Shown: positions 8,603-16,189 of the stretch, piece by piece
Layout: each line of letters starts with the position of its first letter
How positions within the stretch are numbered: position 1 is the stretch's first letter
Assembly (NCBI GenBank): GCA_963732765.1
Contig: CAVTAS010000001.1
Span: 396,975 to 460,974 of the forward strand
Origin: JANYHF01 sp963732765
GTDB lineage: Bacteria; Pseudomonadota; Alphaproteobacteria; Rhizobiales; Hyphomicrobiaceae
Length of the DNA stretch: 64,000 bases
Direction: 5' to 3'
Notes under the pieces: generated by a model
Told to the model about the DNA's origin: nothing
Database searches by the model: none
The model's input: the letters and a program-made list of their open reading frames with translations, nothing else
Position numbers and translations under genes: made by a program

Positions 8603-9865
8603 ATGATACGGACTGGCATTCTGGCTACGGTTCGGCTGTTGGCGGTGTCTGCTGTTGTGGCCGGCGTGACCGGGAGCGGACTTGCCCGGGCCGAGGATGC
8701 GCCTGCAACTTCAGATCAACCCCCCGCGCAAACTGCCGAAGCTGCCGATCCGCGCGCTGGCGATCCCACCTTCGAGCAAGCCGCCAAGCTGCTGCGCGCC
8801 ATCGACGCCATCCTTCAAGATACCGCTGAGAATCGCGCCGACGCCAAGAAGCTACCCAGCAAGGACGAGTTCCTGCTGCCCCCGGTGTTCTCCGAAACCA
8901 AGGAGAGCCGCCAGGATCACATCAAGAACTTGCTGGATTCGGCCCTCGGCATTGTCACCGATGTGCCGATCGTCGAACTGCAGAAAAAAATGGAGGACGC
9001 GCGCAAGGCCGTGCGCGATGGCGACACCCGTATCTCCGACCTGAACCGCCGCAAGCTCAGCGCGCCCAAGGAAGCGCCGCTGGCGGGCTATCTCAACGAC
9101 ACCCAGGACAGCCTGGCGCGCGAGATCGAGGCGCAGGAAAAAGCCAACGCCGACAAGAAGGCCGAGATCTTGGCCACCAAGCTGGAGATCGGCGAAGCGC
9201 TGGCCAAGGCCGGCATCAAGATGAGCCGCGATCAGCTCGATCTGCTGCTGGATAGCGTGCTCTCGGGCGATCTGGTGCGCTTGGTGGCGGTGTTCAACTC
9301 GGCCAAGCTGATTGACGAACAGCTGGGAAAGGGCATCCAGACTGGCAGCGGCGACCTGTCGGCAGCACGCAAGTTTTTCGCCATGCACGCGGCGCTATTT
9401 GCGATGCTCGTCCACGCCCAGGACACGCTGATCGGCAAGATCGACGAGGTCTACCTGCCGCGCCTGAAGGCGATCGGCAAGGATGTGGCGGCCGCCCGCA
9501 CCGATACCAAAAAGCTGCTCAAGGAGCAGAACCGCGACGATCAGAAGAAGGCGCTGGAAGCCAACCTGAAGAGCCAAGAGTTCGCCGACGAGGTGATGGC
9601 CTATTATCGCGGCTATCTCTTGCAGCAGCGCGAACAACTGGCGGCGGCCCGCATCAAGGCGGCCAAGGATTTGAAGATCGCCGATAACACCTTTGAGACG
9701 GTGGAAGCGAGTTTCCAGCTCAAGCAGCTGATCAAGGACGCCAAGGCCAGCTTCGAGGCGATCCAGAAGCTGGAAACGCCCGGCTTCGAGCAGATCTTCC
9801 AGAACCAGGAACTGCGCCAGGAGTTCGACAACCTGACGCGTAAGCTGGATGTGCCGGCGAGTTGA
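8603..9865 (+). CDS. Secreted coiled-coil protein of unknown function
   Basis: A 420-residue protein with a signal peptide (MIRTGILATVRLLAVSAVVAG ending near LARAED), then almost entirely charged helix: KKMEDARKAVRDGDTRIS, SLAREIEAQEKANADKKAEI and RDDQKKALEANLKSQEFADE. One more hydrophobic helix (FFAMHAALFAMLVHA) sits mid-protein. ATG 8603 is preferred because GGGGAG lies 6 nt upstream, whereas the ATG at 8597 abuts that site. It is probably periplasmic or envelope-associated. No enzyme motif is seen and I cannot name a family. Confidence 0.75.
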   Translation: MIRTGILATVRLLAVSAVVAGVTGSGLARAEDAPATSDQPPAQTAEAADPRAGDPTFEQAAKLLRAIDAILQDTAENRADAKKLPSKDEFLLPPVFSETKESRQDHIKNLLDSALGIVTDVPIVELQKKMEDARKAVRDGDTRISDLNRRKLSAPKEAPLAGYLNDTQDSLAREIEAQEKANADKKAEILATKLEIGEALAKAGIKMSRDQLDLLLDSVLSGDLVRLVAVFNSAKLIDEQLGKGIQTGSGDLSAARKFFAMHAALFAMLVHAQDTLIGKIDEVYLPRLKAIGKDVAAARTDTKKLLKEQNRDDQKKALEANLKSQEFADEVMAYYRGYLLQQREQLAAARIKAAKDLKIADNTFETVEASFQLKQLIKDAKASFEAIQKLETPGFEQIFQNQELRQEFDNLTRKLDVPAS

Positions 9866-9885
9866 GTCTGAATAGTCTGTTGCCA

Positions 9886-9919
9886 GAAAAAGGCCCGGCA
9901 GCCGTTGTGGCCGCCGGGC
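9886..9919 (-). terminator. Rho-independent terminator of the 9948-10211 gene
   Basis: Stem GCCCGGC (9893-9899) / GCCGGGC (9913-9919) with an inner GCC/GGC pair, next to AAAAA at 9887-9891 that becomes the U-tract on the minus strand. It lies between two convergent genes. Confidence 0.78.
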
Positions 9920-9947
9920 ACGATAGTGCAGGACTACATCACGCGCC

Positions 9948-10211
9948 CTACATCAAGCCCTTGAACGCGTCCTTCTGGCAGGCGTCCATGAACTCCTTGC
10001 CTTCCAGCACGCCGTCCTTGGCCATGGCGGCCGGGATCTTCATGGCGTCCATGGCTGCGAGATAGGGTTTGGCGACATCGCCGCCGATTTTGCCCTCGGC
10101 TTTGGCGTCGGCCTTGGTCCAGAGCGCGGTGCAGGCTTCCGGCGTGGCGGCAGTTGCGATCGATCCGAGGCACAGCAGCGCTACCGAGGTGGCGAGGACG
10201 AGCTTGCTCAT
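9948..10211 (-). CDS. Small secreted EF-hand-like protein
   Basis: An 87-residue protein with a signal peptide (MSKLVLATSVALLCLG ending at TAATP). The mature part has two degenerate EF-hand-like loops, KADAKAEGKIGGD and AKDGVLEGKEF, each between helices and with an acidic residue near the end. Calcium binding is possible but several ligand positions are non-canonical. Two Cys (EACTAL and DACQK) could form a disulfide in the periplasm. GGAG precedes ATG 10211. It has its own terminator at 9886-9919, so it is probably monocistronic. Confidence 0.75.
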   Translation of the reverse strand: MSKLVLATSVALLCLGSIATAATPEACTALWTKADAKAEGKIGGDVAKPYLAAMDAMKIPAAMAKDGVLEGKEFMDACQKDAFKGLM

Positions 10212-10644
10212 GGTTATTTCTCCATTTTTAGGTCGGCGTTTCAAGGAGTAAGTCAGAGCCGGCGGTGCGGCTCTGGTTGACTGGCAGCAACCAGTACGAA
10301 AGTTCCAATCGCCACCAGCAACGGGAGTGAATTTCCGGGCTCAATGCGGCAAAATCGTGAGTATACAGGTAAAAAATACTTCGAGCAGTAGTGTGTTTGA
10401 GAAGGAAATACTAAAGACTGATATTGAGAACAGGCGAAACTACGGGGCAGTCGTCCGATTTGCGGTCCGGAACATACGCATCGGTTGCGGCGCGTGCTCA
10501 CGATCCTGTGATTGCGCTCCGGCCCGCCCGCCCGTATAAGCAGCGCTTCTCCGCGCTCCGACACCCCTGGAGGTGGCGCGGGGGCTTCGGGAACGGCCCG
10601 GGCTGTCCGCCGCCGTCTCGCAATTCCAAACGAAGAGAACCACC
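10212..10644. other. 433 bp gene-free spacer upstream of rplY
   Basis: No supported gene. It must hold the promoter of the minus-strand EF-hand gene and the promoter and leader of rplY. A short hairpin CAGAGCCG/CGGCTCTG lies at 10254-10275, and an AT-rich stretch at about 10350-10440 is the likeliest promoter area. The last 100 bp are GC-rich and could fold, but no known ribosomal-protein leader motif was recognised. Confidence 0.45.
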
Positions 10645-11349
10645 ATGGCACAGTCCCTTGAACTGAAGGCCACGGCGCGCGACAAGGTCGGCAAGGGGGC
10701 CGCCAAGAACGTCCGCCGTACCGGCCTCGTCCCCGGCGTCATCTATGGCGACAAGCGCCCCGCCGAGCCTATCAACGTCGTCTATGCCGACCTCTGGAAG
10801 CACTATCGCGGCGGTCGTTTCCTCGCCACGGTGTTCCAGCTCGATGTCGGTGGCGTCAAGCAGCAGGTGCTGCCGCGCGACGTGCAGCTCGACCCGGTGA
10901 AGGACTTCATCATCCACGTCGATTTCCAGCGCATCGCCAAGAACGCTGTTATCCGCGTGCTGATCCCGGTCAACTTCATCAATCATGAGAAATCGCCCGG
11001 CATCAAGCGCGGCGGCGTGCTCAATATCGTGCGTCACGAGGTCGAGCTGTTCTGCCCGGCCGACGCCATCCCGGAGGCGCTTGAGGTCAATCTCGAGGGC
11101 CTTGAGATCGGCGACTCGGTGCACATCTCGGCCGTCACGCTGCCGCCTAACACCAAGCCCACTATTACCGACCGCGACTTCACGGTTGCCACCATCGCAG
11201 GCGCCAAGGCCGAGGAAGCCGAGACCGCCACGACGGCTGCCGCCGAGGGTGAGGCTGCTCCGGCCGCCGACGCCAAGGGCGCAGCGCCTGCCAAGGGTGC
11301 CGCTCCCGCCAAGGGTGCCGCTCCGGCCAAGGACGAGAAGAAGAAGTAG
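10645..11349 (+). CDS. rplY: 50S ribosomal protein L25 (CTC/TL5 form)
   Basis: A 234-residue protein starting MAQSLELKATARDKVGKG, with the L25 5S-rRNA-binding domain (KNVRRTGLVPGVIYGD) followed by the beta domain of the long CTC form (VPVNFINHEKSPGIKRGG, NIVRHEVELFCPAD). It binds 5S rRNA in the large subunit. The C-terminal ~50 residues are a low-complexity Ala/Lys tail with three GAAPAK repeats ending KDEKKK, usual in alphaproteobacterial L25. GAAGAG precedes the start. pth follows, separated by a heptamer hairpin (11406-11479), so rplY-pth is probably one transcript. Confidence 0.97.
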   Translation: MAQSLELKATARDKVGKGAAKNVRRTGLVPGVIYGDKRPAEPINVVYADLWKHYRGGRFLATVFQLDVGGVKQQVLPRDVQLDPVKDFIIHVDFQRIAKNAVIRVLIPVNFINHEKSPGIKRGGVLNIVRHEVELFCPADAIPEALEVNLEGLEIGDSVHISAVTLPPNTKPTITDRDFTVATIAGAKAEEAETATTAAAEGEAAPAADAKGAAPAKGAAPAKGAAPAKDEKKK

Positions 11350-11405
11350 ATGTGATTGCAGCGCTTCCGCCCCCGGCCATCGGCGCCGGGGGTGGGGCTT
11401 TTCGC

Positions 11406-11479
11406 GAGTGGTGAGTGGTGAGTCGTCAGTGGACAGAAGGTGGCCTTTTCGACCACTCACCACTCACGACTCACCACTC
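11406..11479. repeat. Heptamer-arm hairpin between rplY and pth
   Basis: The left arm (11406-11432) is three GAGTGGT-like heptamers; the right arm (11453-11479) is the imperfect reverse complement built of ACTCACC units; the loop is about 20 nt. It is of the same kind as the hairpins at 25708, 45632 and 61163. It ends 12 bp before the pth start codon and would occupy the usual Shine-Dalgarno region. Confidence 0.8.
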
Positions 11480-11491
11480 ACCTCCTTCCCC

Positions 11492-12223
11492 ATGAAACTC
11501 CTGGTCGGCCTCGGCAATCCGGGCGAGAAGTTCGCCCGCAACCGCCACAACGTCGGATTCATGGCGTTGCAAACCATCGCCAAGGAACACGGATTTCCTG
11601 CCTTCAAGCGGCGCTTTTCGGGTGTGGCGTCCGAAGGCGAGATAGACGGCGAGAAATGCCTGCTGCTGATGCCCACGACCTATATGAACGATAGTGGCCG
11701 CTCGGTGGGCGAGGCAGCGCGATTCCTGAAGCTGACGACAAGCGATGTTATCGTCATCCACGATGAGATTGACCTCGCTCCTGCCAAGCTGAAGGTGAAA
11801 ACCGGCGGCGGGGTGGCGGGCCACAACGGCTTGCGCTCGATCTCGCAGCATCTCGACAACGACTATGTCCGGGTACGCATCGGCGTCGGGCATCCTGGCT
11901 CGAAGGATGCGGTGCATCACTACGTGCTAGGCGATTTCCACAAGTCCGAGTTCGCTGCCTGGGTCGATCCGATGCTGGCGGCCATGGCCAAGGCGGCGGG
12001 TCATCTGGTCAAGGGGCAGGCCGACAAGTTCATGAGCGAGGTCGCTCTGCTGACGCAACCCGAAGACGAACGCAAGGCCAAGAAAGCTGCCGAGGCTCCG
12101 CCAACCGCGCCGAAACCGGATCCCGTGCCACGGCATCCGGCAGGCGAGGGAGCGGCAAAACGCGCGGGGGCGATGGCCGAGAATTTGAAGAAATGGCTCG
12201 CCGGGCGCGGGAAGAATACTTGA
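11492..12223 (+). CDS. pth: Peptidyl-tRNA hydrolase
   Basis: A 243-residue enzyme that recycles peptidyl-tRNA by cleaving the ester bond. It has the canonical start MKLLVGLGNPGEKFARNRHN with Asn9 and catalytic His19, then TTYMNDSG, VIHDEIDL (catalytic Asp) and GGGVAGHNGLRSI. The last ~50 residues form an alphaproteobacterial Ala/Lys/Pro-rich extension. ATG 11492 is the only sensible start although no strong Shine-Dalgarno is visible, because the upstream space is filled by the heptamer hairpin. ychF follows 33 bp later. Confidence 0.96.
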   Translation: MKLLVGLGNPGEKFARNRHNVGFMALQTIAKEHGFPAFKRRFSGVASEGEIDGEKCLLLMPTTYMNDSGRSVGEAARFLKLTTSDVIVIHDEIDLAPAKLKVKTGGGVAGHNGLRSISQHLDNDYVRVRIGVGHPGSKDAVHHYVLGDFHKSEFAAWVDPMLAAMAKAAGHLVKGQADKFMSEVALLTQPEDERKAKKAAEAPPTAPKPDPVPRHPAGEGAAKRAGAMAENLKKWLAGRGKNT

Positions 12224-12256
12224 GCGGCGACGCTCGCAACGATGATCGGACGTACC

Positions 12257-13355
12257 ATGGGATTCAAATGCGGTATTGTCGGCCTGCCCAATGTCGGCAA
12301 GTCGACCCTGTTCAATGCGCTGACGCAAACGGCGGCGGCCGAGGCGGCCAACTATCCGTTCTGCACCATCGAGCCCAACGTGGGTGACGTCGGTGTGCCC
12401 GATCCCCGGCTGGATAAGTTGGCCGAGATCGGCAAGTCGGCGCAGATCATCCCGACCCGGCTGACCTTCGTCGATATCGCGGGCCTGGTGCGCGGCGCGT
12501 CCAAGGGCGAGGGCCTGGGCAATCAGTTCCTGGGCAATATTCGCGAATGCGACGCCATCGCCCATGTGCTGCGCTGTTTCGTCGATGACGACGTCACCCA
12601 TGTCGAGAACAAGATCGATCCCCTGGCCGATGCCGAGACGGTCGAGACCGAGCTGATGCTGGCCGACCTGGAGAGTTCTGGAGAAGCGCAAGGCGCCGCT
12701 GGAGAAGAAAGCCAAGGGCGGCGACAAGGACGCCAAGGCGAGCGTCGAGCTGATGCAGAAGGTGATCGCCGTGCTGGCCGAGGGTAAGGCCGCCCGTACC
12801 GCCGCTATCACCGATGAGGAGAAGCCCGGCTTCCGCATGCTGCAGCTCCTCACAGGCAAGCCCGTGCTTTATGTCTGTAATGTCGAGGAAGGCTCCGCCG
12901 CGACCGGCAACGCCATCTCAAAGAAGGTCGAGGATTGGGCCAAGGCCAATAGCGCGGCAGCCGTCGTGATCTCGGCCAAGATCGAGGCCGAGGTGGCGCA
13001 GCTGCCGCCCGAGGAGCAGAAGGATTTTCTTGGCGCGCTAGGCCTGGAGGAAACCGGCCTCAACCGCATGATCCGCGCGGGCTACAGGCTGCTGGGTCTC
13101 ATCACCTATTTCACCGTCGGCCCGAAAGAGGCGCGCGCCTGGACCATCACGGCCGGCACCAAAGCGCCCAAAGCCGCGGCGGTGATCCATACGGATTTCG
13201 AGAAGGGTTTCATCCGTGCCGAGACGATAGCGTATACGGATTACGTGACGCTGAAAGGCGAGACCGGCGCCAAAGAGGCGGGCAAGATGCGCCTGGAAGG
13301 CAAGGAGTACACGGTCGCCGATGGCGATGTGCTGCATTTCAGGTTTGCGAATTGA
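12257..13355 (+). pseudogene. ychF: Ribosome-binding ATPase YchF, interrupted by a 1-base insertion
   Basis: Both halves of YchF/Ola1 are present in different frames. The first half starts MGFKCGIVGLPNVGKST (P-loop), then NYPFCTIEPNVG and DIAGLVRGASKGEGLGNQFL. The frame breaks at about 12676, where GAGAGTTCTGG has one T more than the expected codons for LESLEKRK. The rest, with KPVLYVCNVEEGSA, ITYFTVGPKEARAW and the TGS domain to DGDVLHFRFAN, is intact. YchF is a conserved ATPase that binds ribosomes. Since everything else is unscathed, a sequencing indel is more likely than true inactivation. The normal product would be ~366 residues. Confidence 0.93.
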
Positions 13356-13375
13356 GGTGAGGCTGGGCGTGTTCC

Positions 13376-13600
13376 CTCCTCTCCCCCGACGCTTTTTCGC
13401 GTCGGGGGAGAGGAGACGGCCCCTCGAAGCGCGTTTCAGCGCAAGAGCTAGGCGGCCGGTGAGGGGCGGGAGCTTGCTCCGACCTTCGTGCTACGTGTAC
13501 GGAGCAAAATCGTGCCCCTCATCTGTCGCTGTTTCCGTCGCTTGCGCTCCGGGCGACATCCTCTCCCCCGCGAAGAGGCGGGGGAGAGGATAGGCCCCTC
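13376..13600. repeat. Composite palindromic repeat (CTCTCCCCC family)
   Basis: Two strong hairpins flank this spacer: CTCCTCTCCCCCGACGC (13376-13392) pairs perfectly over 17 bp with 13399-13415, and ATCCTCTCCCCCGC (13558-13571) with 13578-13591. GCCCCTC boxes lie between and beside them. The design, with two similar hairpins bracketing a variable centre, is that of dispersed intergenic palindromic elements in proteobacteria. It fills the gap between ychF and the convergent crp-type gene and may also act as a terminator. Confidence 0.8.
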
Positions 13601-13603
13601 ACC

Positions 13604-14329
13604 CTACCGCCGCGCGTTCAAATACCCGCCCTGGAACCCTGCCAGATCGCGCAGCCGCGCCAGATCGTGGATCTGTACCCGCCCCTTGCGCACCGTCAGC
13701 AGGCCTTGTTCGCGCAGCTGGCGCAGCACACGGTTAACGTGGATCGCCGTCAGGCCCAGGGCGTCGGCAAGCACGAACTGGCTGAGCGGGCACTTGAACT
13801 CGGTTTCGCTTGCCTGCCCGATCAGGGTCAGGCGTTCGGCAAGCTCCATGAAAAAATGGGCGGTGCGCTCGATGGCGCTGCGCCGTCCGATATTGACCAG
13901 ATGCTCGACCACCATTGCTTCATCGCGCGAGGCGGCCCACAGCAGGGCCGCCCCCAGGCGCGGAAACTCGGTGACGACGCGCATCATATGAGTGGTCTCG
14001 ACCGCACTCACCACGGCATCGGTCAACGCCAGAAAGGAATGATCGGCGGTGCGCAAAAGCACGCTGCGCAGGCCGACGCAATCGCCCGCGATGGGAAATG
14101 AGATGATCTGCCGCCCGCCATCGGGCAGGCTCTTGTAGCTGCACGCCCAGCCCTGTTGCAGCACGAAAGCCTTGTGTCCGGTCTGGCCCTCCTGCACCAG
14201 CTCCTGGCCCCGGCGCATCTTGACCGGCGACGATTGGATGTCGGCAAGGCACGCCAGCTCTGCCTGCGTCAAGGGCAAGAAGGTATTTAGTTTCCTTGCT
14301 AATACACTGTCGAAGTGAGCAGGTGCCAT
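13604..14329 (-). CDS. Crp/Fnr-family transcriptional regulator
   Basis: A 241-residue protein. Residues ~1-130 form a cyclic-nucleotide-binding-type beta roll (MRRGQELVQEGQTGHKAFVL, GWACSYKSLPDGGRQIISF, PIAGDCVGL). After the long dimer helix, the C-terminus is a Crp-type winged helix (LADALGLTAIHVNRVLRQLR, then GLLTVRKGRVQIHD). The N-terminus lacks the Cys cluster of Fnr, so it is not an oxygen-sensing Fe-S protein. The pattern with LPDGGRQI is common in alphaproteobacterial Crp-like proteins of unknown ligand. No target can be named from context. Confidence 0.9.
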   Translation of the reverse strand: MAPAHFDSVLARKLNTFLPLTQAELACLADIQSSPVKMRRGQELVQEGQTGHKAFVLQQGWACSYKSLPDGGRQIISFPIAGDCVGLRSVLLRTADHSFLALTDAVVSAVETTHMMRVVTEFPRLGAALLWAASRDEAMVVEHLVNIGRRSAIERTAHFFMELAERLTLIGQASETEFKCPLSQFVLADALGLTAIHVNRVLRQLREQGLLTVRKGRVQIHDLARLRDLAGFQGGYLNARR

Positions 14330-14484
14330 GGGCGTCTCAATTGACCGCTGAGGTCAGGGACACAGGCGCAACAGCACTGGCATCAGGCTGAAAACAATAC
14401 ACCGTCGTTTGCTCCAATTGCAAACATGGATCAATGCACGGAATGCTGCAGTGCAATATATTCGCAGTCGAAAGGACTTCCAAG

Positions 14485-14727
14485 ATGCCTCCGAGCAATC
14501 CGACGTCGAACGCTGCGGGTCTTGCCGCTCTCGGTATCTGTGAGTCGCTGCTGCTGGCGCTGACAGACCTCAAGCTGATCTCCGAACAGAATTCGCACGA
14601 TATTCTCACCGACGTCGTCACCACCAACACCGAGGCCGCCGCCCTGTCGGCGACACCCGATGGCCATCTGGCGGTGGTTGCGATCATCGAGAGAATCCTC
14701 GCCGGCAAGAACGGAACGCCGCGCTGA
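14485..14727 (+). CDS. Small hypothetical protein (80 residues)
   Basis: Starts MPPSNPTSNAAGLAALGI with GAAAGGA 10 nt upstream of ATG 14485. The body is helical and soluble: CESLLLALTDLKLISEQN, SHDILTDVVTTNTEAA and HLAVVAIIERILAGKNG. The alternation of hydrophobic residues suggests a small helical bundle or dimer. It diverges from the crp-type gene, with about 155 bp between them. I do not recognise a named family. Confidence 0.62.
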   Translation: MPPSNPTSNAAGLAALGICESLLLALTDLKLISEQNSHDILTDVVTTNTEAAALSATPDGHLAVVAIIERILAGKNGTPR

Positions 14728-15061
14728 ATCGCGACGGCAACTCGAAGTCCAATAGCGAGGAAAATTCCTCTAAACACTGATCCAAGTTGGTCGGCCTGCG
14801 CCTTGTTGCGGACTATATTCGTCCGCGACAGGATCGGTTGCACCTTGGTGTCGCTCTATCGCTGTCATGGTGATGCGCTCAGGCACGCCTTTACGGGGCG
14901 GCGGGCGATTCAGTTCAGCCATTGGACAACGGGCGTTACCGGTTTCGCTTGTCTGCCAACCAGGAATTGGATCGCCCTGCGTCATTGGCGCCGTGACCGG
15001 GGCAAGGCAAAACCGTGTCACCGGCCCAGGGTGCCGCTTGCTGATTTTGGAGCTTGCGTTC
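14728..15061 (+). other. Gene-free spacer
   Basis: A 334 bp stretch with only weak overlapping frames. No start with a good ribosome-binding site except the one at 15062, no strong palindrome and no RNA gene recognised. It presumably holds the promoter of the 15062-15292 gene. Confidence 0.4.
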
Positions 15062-15292
15062 ATGTATACCCTGCCCCAGGAACATCCCGGTTCGCTGACG
15101 TTTGGCCTGAACATCGCGCAGCTTTTTGCCGATTTGCCGGATCACCAATGGCCGGAGCTGTTCGAAGAGTTGCGCCGGACCAAGGAGCTGTCCAAGGCCA
15201 TCGGCGAGATCAACCTGTTGCTCCACGATCCCGCGCACCGCGATCTGGCGGTAGCTGCCTTGCGCCGGGTTGGGCTGTATCTGGCGGCCTAA
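15062..15292 (+). CDS. Small hypothetical protein (76 residues)
   Basis: Starts MYTLPQEHPGSLTFGLNI at ATG 15062, with TTGGAG about 9 nt upstream. A soluble acidic helical protein: AQLFADLPDHQWPELFEELR, TKELSKAIGEINLLLHD and LAVAALRRVGLYLAA. A longer frame runs upstream to 14867, but its first 65 residues are low-quality and lack a Shine-Dalgarno. No family is recognised. Its size and composition resemble the 14485-14727 product, but I see no sequence similarity between them. Confidence 0.6.
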   Translation: MYTLPQEHPGSLTFGLNIAQLFADLPDHQWPELFEELRRTKELSKAIGEINLLLHDPAHRDLAVAALRRVGLYLAA

Positions 15293-15431
15293 GCTCGCGC
15301 GCGGTCGCGGATTTGGATCACTCACAAATTCCAAATTTAACGTGACCGGCCACCGCCGATCCATTCGCCTTTTCCTCCCGTTTCCCTGTCAGCTCCACGA
15401 CGGAGCGCCAGTCAAACGAGGAGACTTCCCC

Positions 15432-15995
15432 ATGCGCATTCTCTCGACCTTCGCAAAGGCCGCCATTGTCGCCGCTTCGCTCGCCGTCGCACCCGCCGCC
15501 TTCGCTGGCGACGTGATGGTCGGCGGCGCCGCCATGATGGCGTCCAAAGACATCATCGACAATGCCGTCAACTCCAAGGACCACACCACGCTGGTCGCCG
15601 CCGTCAAGGCTGCCGGCCTGGTCGACACGCTCAAGAGCGCAGGCCCGTTCACGGTGTTCGCTCCGGTCAACGCCGGCTTTGACGCCCTGCCCGCCGGCAC
15701 CGTCGACAATCTGCTGAAGCCCGAGAACAAGGCCGCCCTCACCGGTGTCCTGACCTATCACGTGGTCGCGGGCCGCATGGCCGCCGAAGACCTGGCCATG
15801 AAAGCAAAGGAGATGGGCGGCAAGCTGGAGCTCAAGACCGTCGCCGGCGGGATGATCACCTTGCAGTCCGACGGCAAGGACGGCTGGGACGTGGTCGACG
15901 CCAACGGCGGCAAATCGCACATCACCATCGCCAATGTGTTCCAGTCGAACGGCGTCATCCACGTCATCGACAAGGTGCTGCTGCCCAAGGGCTAA
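15432..15995 (+). CDS. Secreted fasciclin (FAS1) domain protein
   Basis: A 187-residue protein with signal peptide MRILSTFAKAAIVAASLAV (cleavage near AFAGD) and a single FAS1 domain. The two conserved fasciclin boxes are visible: H1 in GPFTVFAPVNAGFDALP and H2 in NGVIHVIDKVLLPKG, with LTGVLTYHVVAGR between. FAS1 proteins act in adhesion or at the cell surface. GAGGAG precedes the start and a strong terminator follows at 16055, so the gene is probably expressed alone. Confidence 0.94.
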   Translation: MRILSTFAKAAIVAASLAVAPAAFAGDVMVGGAAMMASKDIIDNAVNSKDHTTLVAAVKAAGLVDTLKSAGPFTVFAPVNAGFDALPAGTVDNLLKPENKAALTGVLTYHVVAGRMAAEDLAMKAKEMGGKLELKTVAGGMITLQSDGKDGWDVVDANGGKSHITIANVFQSNGVIHVIDKVLLPKG

Positions 15996-16054
15996 GCGTC
16001 CGGGACGATCGTGAGCGAGTTGCGAGCACCCTCCCCGGGCTCGCAGCAAAAGAG

Positions 16055-16088
16055 CAGGCGCAGCACCGGATCCGCTGCGCCTGTTTTT
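16055..16088 (+). terminator. Rho-independent terminator of the FAS1 gene
   Basis: Perfect 10-bp stem CAGGCGCAGC / GCTGCGCCTG with a 9-nt loop, followed by TTTTTGTTTG. Confidence 0.92.
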
Positions 16089-16115
16089 GTTTGTGGTGCG
16101 CATGGTCGTTGCGGC

Positions 16116-16142
16116 GTATAGGCGACCCGTGGGTCGCCCTAC
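16116..16142. repeat. Short palindrome upstream of uvrB
   Basis: GTATAGGCGACCC and GGGTCGCCCTAC form a near-perfect 12-bp stem with a 2-nt loop, about 50 bp before the uvrB start. The ends (GTA-AGGCG / CGCCCTAC) resemble the GTAGGGGCG-type elements at 29796 and 32811, so it may be a small member of that group rather than a regulatory site. Confidence 0.55.
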
Positions 16143-16189
16143 TGCAACATGGTTTGTCCTATCAGCCGAACCACCCTATATTCCCCCCC

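Noticed and set aside
13376..13600. CRISPR-like spaced repeats
   Set aside because: Only two hairpin units in inverted, not direct, arrangement; no regular spacers and no cas genes.
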